NCBI RefSeq assembly: GCF_009498275.1
Contig: NZ_CP045643.1
Coordinates: forward strand, 2,418,001-2,482,000
Direction of reading: 5' to 3'
From: Streptomyces fagopyri
GTDB lineage: Bacteria; Actinomycetota; Actinomycetes; Streptomycetales; Streptomycetaceae
Length of the DNA stretch: 64,000 nt
The first letter of the stretch is position 1; the number at the start of each line of letters is the position of its first letter. Below are positions 32,500-39,545 of the stretch, piece by piece. A program made the translations under genes and the position numbers. The notes beneath the pieces were generated by a model. The model saw nothing but the letters and a program-made list of their open reading frames with translations. It searched no databases and was not told where the DNA came from.

Positions 32500-33480
32500 A
32501 TGCTGGGAGCGATAGGTCTGGACGAGACGCACGAGTCGGCGTACCGGGCGCTGGTGTCCGTGGGCGCCGCGGACGTGCCCGATCTCGCGCGCCGGCTCAC
32601 GCTCGGCGAGTACGACACCGAACGCGCCCTGCGCCGGCTCGAACGGCACGGTCTCGCGGCCCAGTCGTCGGCGCGGCCGGGACGCTGGGTCGCGGCGCCA
32701 CCGGGGGTCGCCCTCGGTGCGCTGCTCACCCAGCAACGGCACGAGCTGGACAAGGCGGAGCTGGCGGCCGCGCTGCTCGCCGAGGAGTACCGGACCCAGG
32801 CCACCGAACCCGCCGCGCACGACCTGGTCGAGGTGGTGATCGGCGCGGCGGCGGTCGCCCAGCGGTTCCTGCAGCTCCAGCTCGGCGCGAGCGAGGAGGT
32901 GTGCGCACTGGTCACCGGGACCCCGATCGCGGTCTCCGGGGCGGACAACGAAGCGGAGGAACAGGCGGCCGGGCGCGGTGTCCGCTACCGGGTGGTCCTC
33001 GAACGCGCCGTACTCGACCAGCCCACCGGCGTCACGGAGCTGTCCGCCGCGCTCGGCCGCGAGGAACAGGTCCGGGTGATGGACAAGGTGCCGACCAAAC
33101 TGGTGATCGCCGACCGGACCCTCGCGATGGTGCCCCTCACCGCCCACACCGCCCAGCCCGCCGCACTGGTCGTGCACGCCAGCGGGCTGCTGGAGCTGCT
33201 GTCGGGCCTGTTCGAGTCGGTGTGGCGGGACGCGCTGCCGCTGCGGCTCGGCAGCCGGGGCTTCGTCGAACAGGGCCCGGACGGCCCGGACGGCACCGAT
33301 CTGGAGATCCTCTCGCTGCTGCTGGCCGGGCTGACCGACGCGAGCGTGGCCAAACAGCTCGACCTGGGCCTGAGGACCGTGCAGCGCCGGGTGAAGCGGC
33401 TGATGGAGCTGACCGACGTGACGACCCGGCTCCAGCTGGGCTGGCACGCCTACGAGAAGGGCTGGGTGGCCCGGGGCTGA
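32500..33480 (+). CDS. LuxR-type regulator with TrmB-like N-terminal helix-turn-helix
   Basis: A 326-aa regulator. The N-terminus (about 1-60) is a winged-helix of the TrmB type (ESAYRALVSVGAADVPDLAR, LERHGLAAQ). A central helical/effector region follows. The C-terminal HTH reads LEILSLLLAGLTDASVAKQL then LGLRTVQRRVKRLM (about 272-310). This two-HTH layout is common in Streptomyces regulators that lack a receiver domain, and usually without a known signal. ATG 32500 has GGGGAGGG nine bases upstream. It may form a short transcript with the DUF456 gene 36 bases downstream. Confidence 0.85.
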   Translation: MLGAIGLDETHESAYRALVSVGAADVPDLARRLTLGEYDTERALRRLERHGLAAQSSARPGRWVAAPPGVALGALLTQQRHELDKAELAAALLAEEYRTQATEPAAHDLVEVVIGAAAVAQRFLQLQLGASEEVCALVTGTPIAVSGADNEAEEQAAGRGVRYRVVLERAVLDQPTGVTELSAALGREEQVRVMDKVPTKLVIADRTLAMVPLTAHTAQPAALVVHASGLLELLSGLFESVWRDALPLRLGSRGFVEQGPDGPDGTDLEILSLLLAGLTDASVAKQLDLGLRTVQRRVKRLMELTDVTTRLQLGWHAYEKGWVARG

Positions 33481-33516
33481 CCTGCGCCCTCCCGTCCGCT
33501 CCGGCACCCTTGACAG

Positions 33517-33999
33517 ATGGGAGCGTGGGAACTCCTGCTGGTCGGCGTGGTGATCGCGCTCGGCGTGTGCGGAGTGCTGGTGCCCGGTGTGCCGGGGTCG
33601 TGGCTCGTCTGGGCCGCGGTCCTGTGGTGGGCGCTGAGCGCCACGCAGGCACTGGCCTGGGGCGTGCTCGTGGGCGCGACCCTGGTCCTGCTGCTGGCCC
33701 AGGCGATCCGCTGGGCGCTGCCTCCCCGGCGGCTCCGGGAGGGCGGCGCCACCCCGCGTACGGGGCTGTACGCGGGGACCGGGGCGCTGCTCGGCTTCTG
33801 TCTGCTGCCGGTGATCGGCGCGGTGCCGGGTTTCCTCGGCGGGATCTACCTCCACGAGCGGCTGGCCGCGGGCGGGCACGAGGGGGCCTGGTCGACGGTG
33901 CGGACCCTGATGCGCTGCGGCGGCTGGAGCGTGCTGACGGAGCTGTTCGCCTGTCTGCTGATCGCGGGCGCGTGGCTGGGCACGGTGGTCTGGGGCTGA
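33517..33999 (+). CDS. DUF456 membrane protein
   Basis: A 160-aa protein with four hydrophobic segments: ELLLVGVVIALGVCGVLVPG, WLVWAAVLWWAL, the pair around GTGALLGFCLLPVIGAVPG, and TELFACLLIAGAWLGTVVW. The repeated GxxxPGxPG pattern (VLVPGVPGSW and IGAVPGFLG) marks the DUF456 family, whose function is not known. ATG 33517 is the only sensible start; no Shine-Dalgarno is clear. It follows the LuxR-type regulator closely and converges with the SGNH hydrolase gene. Confidence 0.8.
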   Translation: MGAWELLLVGVVIALGVCGVLVPGVPGSWLVWAAVLWWALSATQALAWGVLVGATLVLLLAQAIRWALPPRRLREGGATPRTGLYAGTGALLGFCLLPVIGAVPGFLGGIYLHERLAAGGHEGAWSTVRTLMRCGGWSVLTELFACLLIAGAWLGTVVWG

Positions 34000-34162
34000 C
34001 ACGTAGGACCCGCCGGAACCTCCCCGGCCCCCGGCCCCCGGCCCTTCCTTTCTGGGCCTCCCCGGGTCCCCCTGGACCGGCCCCGGATCTCCCCGGCCCC
34101 ACCCCGGGCCGCCGCGAACCTGCCCAGACCTCCCCCGACCTCCCCAGCCCCCCCGCCCTCTC

Positions 34163-35407
34163 CTAGGGAGCCAGCGTTCTCAGATCCACCGTGTCGGCCA
34201 TCGCCCGCATGCCCGCGTCGTTGAAGTGGAGGTGGTCGCCGGGGTCGTAGGCGGGGCTGATGCGGTACGGGTCGGCCGGGTCGCGGACGGCGGCGTCGAA
34301 GTCCGCCACCGCGTCGAAGAGACCGCCCTCGCGCAGGAAGGCGTTGACCTCCTGCCGGACGGCCTCGCGCGCCTCGGTCCACGCGGGATGGCCGCCGTAC
34401 GGCGTGATCGTGGCGCCGACGACCCGAATTCCGAGGGCGTGGGCGCGCGTCACGATCCGGCGGTACGCGTCTTCCAGCGCGCGGGGGTCCCGCTGCTCCG
34501 GCGTGCCCTTGATGTCGTTGATGCCCTCCATCACGATCACCGCCCGTACCCCGGCGCGGGAGAACACGTCGGCGTCGAGCCGGTCCAGGGCGCTGGGACC
34601 GCTGCCCGCGAGCAGGAGCCGGTTTCCGGAGATGCCCGCGTTGAGGACACCGAGCCGGCGGTACGCCGGGAGATCGCGCAGCCGGGCGGCGAGCCGGTCG
34701 GGCCAGCGGTGGTTGGTGTCGGGGGTCGAACCGGTCCCGTCGGTGATGGAGTCGCCGAGCGTGACCACGCTGCCCCTGGCGTGGGTGCCCAGAACGTCGA
34801 CACCGGTCACGTAGAACCAGTTGCCGAGGTCGGCGGTGTACCGCGTACCGCGCTCGTCCGCGGTCCGGTCACCGTCGCGGGCGAGGAAGTTGGTCTGGTG
34901 GGCCGAACGGTGGTACGTCGCCGGGCCCGAGTCGGCCGGGGTGTGGACGGAGACCAGCAGGTTGGCGTCGGCGGGGATCCGCAGCCGCACGGGGTCGCCG
35001 AGCAGGTCCGTGCCCGGCGGGACGACCACCGACGCCGCGCCGGCGAAGGTCACCGTCCGCATCGATCCCGGGACGGCGTCCGGTTCCGCGGGCTCGCCGG
35101 GTTCCTGCAACGCGACCGTGACGGCCCCGAGTCGCAGGGGCGCGGTGCCCAGCCGGTTGGAGATCCGGACGCGGACCGCTTCGCCGCCGACGCTCGTGTG
35201 CACGACGTTGCGGATCGAGGCGCCGGGCCGGGGCCGGGTGGTGCCGGAGGGGGCTGCCTCCCAGGTGCCGGTCCAGTGCGGGCCGGTGGCGGGGGCGCCC
35301 CCAGGGCCGGCGCCGGGCCCCGTGTCGGCTCTCGCGCACGGCGTGGCGAGCGTCAGGACGGTCGCCAGGGCGGCGACCAGGTGCCGGACCATGATCACGC
35401 GGGTCAT
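34163..35407 (-). CDS. Secreted SGNH/GDSL hydrolase
   Basis: A 414-aa protein with a signal peptide of about 28 residues (MTRVIMVRHLVAALATVLTL then TPCARA). An N-terminal beta-rich region of about 150 residues carries WTGTWEAAPSG. The SGNH core begins near 205: block I GDSITDGTGS, block III GINDI and block V DHLHFNDAG. It should act outside the cell on esters of polysaccharides, lipids or other substrates; Streptomyces members include lipases, acetyl-xylan esterases and rhamnogalacturonan esterases, and this one cannot be placed. ATG 35407 follows GGGGAAG; ATG 35392 is an alternative. Confidence 0.88.
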   Translation of the reverse strand: MTRVIMVRHLVAALATVLTLATPCARADTGPGAGPGGAPATGPHWTGTWEAAPSGTTRPRPGASIRNVVHTSVGGEAVRVRISNRLGTAPLRLGAVTVALQEPGEPAEPDAVPGSMRTVTFAGAASVVVPPGTDLLGDPVRLRIPADANLLVSVHTPADSGPATYHRSAHQTNFLARDGDRTADERGTRYTADLGNWFYVTGVDVLGTHARGSVVTLGDSITDGTGSTPDTNHRWPDRLAARLRDLPAYRRLGVLNAGISGNRLLLAGSGPSALDRLDADVFSRAGVRAVIVMEGINDIKGTPEQRDPRALEDAYRRIVTRAHALGIRVVGATITPYGGHPAWTEAREAVRQEVNAFLREGGLFDAVADFDAAVRDPADPYRISPAYDPGDHLHFNDAGMRAMADTVDLRTLAP

Positions 35408-35556
35408 GCGGCATGGCTTCCCCGGTCGACCGCGCCCCCAACGGTATGTCACACCGTCAGCCGCACTCCGTTGCAGGGACATTGGCCCGCGGAGGCGGCC
35501 CGTTCTCCTGCGGGGACCAGGGTCCGGGGCCCGGCGCGTGCACGGCGCCGACGTGT

Positions 35557-35919
35557 TTGCCTGCCGCCACGACCCGATTCGTCGAGGCCGAACGCGCGTA
35601 CCCGACGTCGCGGCGGCCCGGGCGGCCGGCCACCGTCGACGCCCACGGCCGGCGGCCGGCGAACCCCGCCGGCTTCTTCCCCCGGGACGACGGGACGATC
35701 CTGATCGGCGGACACGCGAGGGGCACCACCGAGAAGTGGCGCAATCTGCGGAAGAACCCCGAGGTCGCCCTCGTCGTCGACGGCGTGGTCGGTCTCCGGC
35801 CGTGCAAGCTCCGTGGCGTCGACGTCCGCCGTGCGGCCGAACTCCGCACCGGTCCGCACGACTTGGGCCCCCACTTCAGCGAGGAGCTGGTCCGTGTCCA
35901 CCCGCGGCGGATTCGCGGC
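35557..35919 (+). pseudogene. Decayed PPOX-class F420-dependent oxidoreductase
   Basis: About 115 residues resemble a full-length PPOX/F420 split-barrel enzyme (NPAGFFPRDDGTILIGG, TTEKWRNLRKNPEVALVVDG, TGPHDLGPHFSEELVR). The N-terminal helix carries several Leu-to-Pro type changes (AYPTSRRPGRPATVD), a Trp is replaced by Cys in LRPCKLRG, no ATG or GTG lies at the expected start (only TTG 35557 or a distant ATG 35446), and no stop occurs where the family ends. The frame instead runs on to 36198 through the opposite gene. This points to a gene in decay. Confidence 0.6.
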
Positions 35920-37351
35920 CGGGGTCCGGAGGACCGACCTCGCGGCGGCCCTCGCCCCGTGCCACCGCCTCCTCGTCCTCCGCCCGGAGGTGTCGCACCC
36001 CGTACGAACGCCACGGGCGCCAGACCTCCGGGACGTCCTCGCCGGGTGGTGCCACGTCGGGATCGCCGAGGGCGCGGGTCCGAATGGCGGCGACCGTGTG
36101 CGCGTCCAGACCGGGCAGCGCGAGCATGGCCGCCTGCGCCGCGTCGCGATCGGCACCGGCGTCGAGCCGCAGCGTGCCGTCGGCGAGGGCGGCGGTGAGC
36201 GTACCGAGGGGGCCGTCCGGCTCGGCCTCCGCGAGGACGGCCGGCTCCGGGAACACATGGGTGAGCGACTCGTGCGCGGCGTCCAGTACCTTCCCGTATC
36301 GGCGCACCAGGCGCTCCGCGGCCGGCCGGCCCACCAGGGCGCGCACGGCCAGCTCGTCCGGGTCCGCGGCGCCCGGTGACCGCAGACCGGGTCGCGCGGC
36401 GACCGAGGCCGCCAGCCGCGGATCGGCTCCCAGCCGCTCGTCCACCGCGTACGGATCGGCGTCGAGATCGAACAGCCGCCGCAACCGCTGGACGGCGGTG
36501 GTCAGATCGCGCAGGTCGGTGAGGTGGAGCCGGGTGTCGAGCCAGCCGCCCGGCTGGGAGGCCTGCCCGTCGGGACACTCGTTCACCGCGACGACCCCGG
36601 TGCCGTACGGAAGGCGGAGGGTGCGCCGGTAGGTGCGGCGGCCGCGGGGTCCGCTCATGTCCTCCACCCCCGCGACCGCCTCCTGGGCGAGGAGATCGAA
36701 GACGGCCGTCGACCGGTACGGACCCCGGTGGGCGAGGCGCAGCGGGATCCCGGCGGCCGGGGCGTCCGCGCGCCTGGCGCCGGGCCCTTCGCGCGAGGCC
36801 GCGGCGCGCAGTGCGCTGGGTGTCGAGGCGTACACCGCGCGGATCGTGTCGTTGAACTGCCGCACGCTGGCGAACCCGGCCGCGAACGCGATCTCCGTGA
36901 CGGGCAGCCCGGTGGTCTGCAACAGGACCCGCGCCGTGTGGGCCCGCTGGGCACGGGCCAGTGCGACGGGGCCCGCGCCGACCTCGGCGGTGAGCTGCCG
37001 CTGCACCTGGCGGGTGCTGTACCCGAGTCGTGCGGCGAGGCCGCCGACGCCTTCGCGGTCCACCACACCGTCACCGATCAGCCGCATGGCGCGACCCACG
37101 ACGTCGGCGCGCACGTTCCACTCCGCGGAGCCGGGCACGGCATCCGGGCGGCACCTGCGACAGGCCCGGAAGCCTGAGCCCTGGGCGGCGGCCGCGGTGG
37201 TGTAGTAGCGCACGTTCCGCTGCTTCGGCGTCACCGCCGGGCAGCTCGGCCGGCAGTAGATCCCCGTCGTCTCCACGGCGAAGAAGAACTCCCCGTCGAA
37301 CCGGGCGTCCCTGCTCCGCACGGCCTCGTACCTGGTCTCTTCATCGATCAC
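35876..37351 (-). CDS. Ada-AlkA fusion: methyl-DNA sensor and 3-methyladenine glycosylase
   Basis: A 491-aa protein. The Ada zinc domain has the four cysteines C33, C37, C64 and C67 (YCRPSC, CRRC); one takes methyl groups from phosphotriesters. An AraC-type HTH lies at about 85-185 (VGGLAARLGYSTRQVQRQL, FASVRQFNDTIR). AlkA N-terminal and HhH-GPD glycosylase domains follow (LPGLDAHTVAAIRTRALGDP). The segment between ALGDP and WRPWRSY (residue 444) is about 20 residues shorter than usual, just after the expected catalytic Asp, so glycosylase activity is doubtful. The 36-residue tail after VRHL is antisense to the decayed PPOX gene and is probably recent. The GTG start at 37351 has only a weak ribosome site. 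Confidence 0.82.
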   Translation of the reverse strand: MIDEETRYEAVRSRDARFDGEFFFAVETTGIYCRPSCPAVTPKQRNVRYYTTAAAAQGSGFRACRRCRPDAVPGSAEWNVRADVVGRAMRLIGDGVVDREGVGGLAARLGYSTRQVQRQLTAEVGAGPVALARAQRAHTARVLLQTTGLPVTEIAFAAGFASVRQFNDTIRAVYASTPSALRAAASREGPGARRADAPAAGIPLRLAHRGPYRSTAVFDLLAQEAVAGVEDMSGPRGRRTYRRTLRLPYGTGVVAVNECPDGQASQPGGWLDTRLHLTDLRDLTTAVQRLRRLFDLDADPYAVDERLGADPRLAASVAARPGLRSPGAADPDELAVRALVGRPAAERLVRRYGKVLDAAHESLTHVFPEPAVLAEAEPDGPLGTLTAALADGTLRLDAGADRDAAQAAMLALPGLDAHTVAAIRTRALGDPDVAPPGEDVPEVWRPWRSYGVRHLRAEDEEAVARGEGRREVGPPDPGRESAAGGHGPAPR

Positions 37352-38118
37352 GAGTCCCAGTGTGCGGGGCGGCTGCCGCCGGGGCTGGCGGGAATCGGAC
37401 CTGACGCTGCTACCCGTTCCCGGGGACCGCCGCCCCCGGACCCCCGCATCGGCCCCAAGGGCCTCGTCCTCAAGCGCCGGACGGGCTGGGGATGCGGGCC
37501 TGCGCCGGATCGTTCCCGATGGGCCCGGGCGTGCGGGCGTGCGGGCGTGCGGGCGTGCGGGCGTGCGCTACATGGTTTCGGACAGGCTGGGCGCACGCCG
37601 GGAGACCGCCGCCAGGCTCACCCACTTCAGCCTGTCCGGCGTTAGCGGACACAGTCCCCTGACCTGGGGGTCCCGGACGGGCCCGGCGTACGAGCCCACA
37701 CCAAGAAACCGACGCCGCGCTCACACACTTCAGCCCGTCCGGCGATTGAGGACGAGCCCTTCGGGCGATGGCGGGAATCCAGGACGCGCCCGGCGTACGA
37801 GCCCACACCAAGAAACCGACGCCAGGCCCGCGCATTTCAAGCCCGTCCGGCGATTGAGGACGAGCCCTTCGGGCGCAGGCGGGAATCCAGGACGCGCCCG
37901 GCGTACGAGCCCACACCAAGAAACCGACGCCAGGCCCGCGCATTTCAAGCCCGTCCGGCGATTGAGGACGAGCCTTTCGGGCGAAGGCGGGAATCCAGGG
38001 GGCGCAACCCCTTGGCGGGGGTCCGGGGGGCGCAGCCCCTTGGCGGGGGTCCAGGGGGCCGCACCCCATTGCCGGAGCCGGGGGGGGCCGGCCCCCCACC
38101 CCCTGCCCAGACCCAGTG
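37352..38118. other. 767-base repeat-rich intergenic region
   Basis: No gene is seen. From left to right it holds an inverted copy of the GCCCGTCCGGCG-type repeat (about 37450-37490), four perfect GTGCGGGC octamers (37531-37562), three 108-bp tandem units (37681-38000), and two copies of a unit containing CCCCTTGGCGGGGGTCC (about 38007-38053). Open frames through it are artefacts of the repeats. Confidence 0.8.
37681..38000. repeat. Three tandem ~108-bp repeats
   Basis: Units begin at 37681, 37788 and 37896. Each runs from GCCCGGCGTACGAGCCCACA through AAGAAACCGACGCC, then GCCCGTCCGGCGATTGAGG and a small GCCC-TTC-GGGC hairpin, to GGCGGGAATCCAG. Units 2 and 3 are almost identical. The core GTCCGGCGATTGAGGACGAG is familiar from many Streptomyces intergenic regions, where it behaves like a REP-type element. 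The spacing is too long and too few copies exist for CRISPR. Confidence 0.9.
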
Positions 38119-39210
38119 TCAACGTCCCCGTTTGGCCTCCATGGCCGCCTTCCCCTCCGCCCCCTTCCGCTTCCAGTCCCGGCGGATCTCCGCCCGCAGC
38201 CGCGCGTCGGTCTTCGCGACGATGCGCTGGTTCTCTCGCAGGAGCTTGCGGTAGCTGTCGAGGCGCCGTTCGGGCAGGGCACCGGACTCGACGGCGGTGA
38301 GCACGGCGCAGCCGGGCTCCGCGACGTGCGCGCAGTCGTGGAAACGACAGCCCGCGGCGAATTCCTCGATCTCCGAGAAGACCTGCCCGACCCCGGACTC
38401 GGCGTCCCAGAGGCCGACGCCGCGCAGTCCGGGCGTGTCGATGAGGACGCCGCCGCCGGGGAGGGCGAGGAGGTTGCGGGTGGTCGTGGTGTGGCGGCCC
38501 TTGCCGTCCACGTCACGCGCGGCCCGCACATCCATCACGTCCTCGCCGATCAGCGCGTTGGCGAGGGTCGACTTGCCCGCGCCGGACTGTCCGAGGAGCA
38601 CGGTCGTGCCTCCGGACAGGACGGCGGCCAGCACGTCGAGCCCGTCCCCGGTGGCGGCGCTCACCGGGAGTACGGCGACCCCCGGCGCGGTGGTCTCCAC
38701 GTCCTGTACGAGGTGACCGAGTGTGACGGGGTCCGGCACCAGGTCGGCCTTGGTGAGGACGACGACCGGTTGCGCGCCGGACTCCCAGGCCAGCGCGAGG
38801 AAGCGTTCGATACGGCCGAGTTCGAGTTCCACGGCGAGCGACACGGCGACGACGGCGAAGTCGACGTTGGCCGCCAGGATCTGTCCTTCGGACCGCTTGG
38901 AGGAGGTGGAGCGCACGAAGGCGGTGCGGCGCGGCAGATACGTGCGGACGTAGCGCGGGGTGCCCGCGGGTTCGACGGCGACCCAGTCGCCGGTGCACAC
39001 GACCCGCAGCGGATCGTGCGGGGTCACGAACGCGGTGTCCGCGCGCAGGACACCGTCGGCGGTGACCACGTCGCACTGACCGCGGTCGACGCGGACGACC
39101 CGGCCGGCCAGCAGCCCTTCGGCCACGTACGGGGCGAACTCATCCGCCCAGGCGTCGTCCCAGCCGTACGACTGGAGAGCGTGTGCCGCAGGAAAAACGG
39201 AGGAAGTCAA
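38119..39210 (-). CDS. rsgA: Ribosome small-subunit-dependent GTPase A
   Basis: A 363-aa circularly permuted GTPase. An OB-fold N-terminal domain (about 35-105) precedes the G-domain in the order G4 (LTKADL), G5, G1 (GQSGAGKST), G2 (RHTTTTRN) and G3 (DTPGLRG). The C-terminal zinc site is CRFHDCAH...C. RsgA checks and releases late-assembling 30S subunits. The start is the rare TTG at 39210, with AAGGG six bases upstream. That ribosome site is paired in a small hairpin and preceded by a 23-codon ORF. To my knowledge Streptomyces often has another rsgA near aroA, so this may be a second copy. Confidence 0.9.
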   Translation of the reverse strand: MTSSVFPAAHALQSYGWDDAWADEFAPYVAEGLLAGRVVRVDRGQCDVVTADGVLRADTAFVTPHDPLRVVCTGDWVAVEPAGTPRYVRTYLPRRTAFVRSTSSKRSEGQILAANVDFAVVAVSLAVELELGRIERFLALAWESGAQPVVVLTKADLVPDPVTLGHLVQDVETTAPGVAVLPVSAATGDGLDVLAAVLSGGTTVLLGQSGAGKSTLANALIGEDVMDVRAARDVDGKGRHTTTTRNLLALPGGGVLIDTPGLRGVGLWDAESGVGQVFSEIEEFAAGCRFHDCAHVAEPGCAVLTAVESGALPERRLDSYRKLLRENQRIVAKTDARLRAEIRRDWKRKGAEGKAAMEAKRGR

Positions 39211-39270
39211 GGGAAACCCTTCACAAGGGTGGCCCCGGCGCGCGCACTGTGGCGCGAAGAAGGTGGAAGG
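39211..39270 (-). promoter_or_regulatory. Hairpin covering the rsgA ribosome-binding site
   Basis: On the minus strand, ACCCTT-GTG-AAGGGT (39230-39216) forms a 6-bp stem with a 3-base loop whose right arm is the AAGGG Shine-Dalgarno of rsgA. The TTG start follows six bases later. The hairpin lies 40 bases after the stop of the 23-codon ORF. This is the layout of a translation-attenuation leader, but the stem is short. Confidence 0.5.
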
Positions 39271-39342
39271 TCAGCCGGCGGCCACGGAAGTGGACTTGAT
39301 GAACTTCTGGATGCGGGCAACGCCCATCTCAGTGACAGCCAT
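39271..39342 (-). CDS. 23-aa leader or small peptide upstream of rsgA
   Basis: A 72-base ORF with an excellent ribosome site (AAGGAGG, eight bases before ATG). The peptide starts MAVTEMGVARIQ, has a basic amphipathic middle (QKFIKS) and ends STSVAAG. It has no Cys and no signal peptide. Codon choice is less GC-extreme than in normal genes. It lies 60 bases before rsgA on the same strand, so it may be a leader that couples rsgA translation to ribosome behaviour. It could equally be an independent small membrane-active peptide. It is not a family I recognise. Confidence 0.6.
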   Translation of the reverse strand: MAVTEMGVARIQKFIKSTSVAAG

Positions 39343-39545
39343 CGGTCACACCTCCTTCAACGCTCAGCCGGTGACGGCGGCCGACGGCCACCGCGTGAAG
39401 CGATCTTCACCATATAGAGGGCCCGTATTCGGCGCCACCGGTTTTCCGCTCCCTCGGGGGACCGGGCCGGCGCACCCGCCCACGCGGCCGGGGCGAGCCC
39501 TTCCGCCCTCCCCGGCCAACCCCTTTGCCCCCACCCACCACGGAC
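39343..39545 (-). promoter_or_regulatory. Promoter and operator-like dyad before the small ORF and rsgA
   Basis: Reading on the minus strand, CTATATGG is followed at once by the dyad GTGAAG-ATCG-CTTCAC (39410-39395). If TATATG is the -10, the dyad covers the transcription start, as a repressor site would. The leader from there to the small ORF is about 50-60 bases. The rest of this 200-base stretch, up to the sigma-like/CBM gene, holds nothing recognised. Confidence 0.45.

Noticed and set aside
37681..38000. Possible CRISPR array
   Set aside because: Only three units of 108 bases without unique spacers; these are simple tandem repeats.
39395..39410. The rsgA-leader dyad as a Rex site
   Set aside because: GTGAA and TTCAC are six bases apart, not four, and the outer TT/AA are missing.
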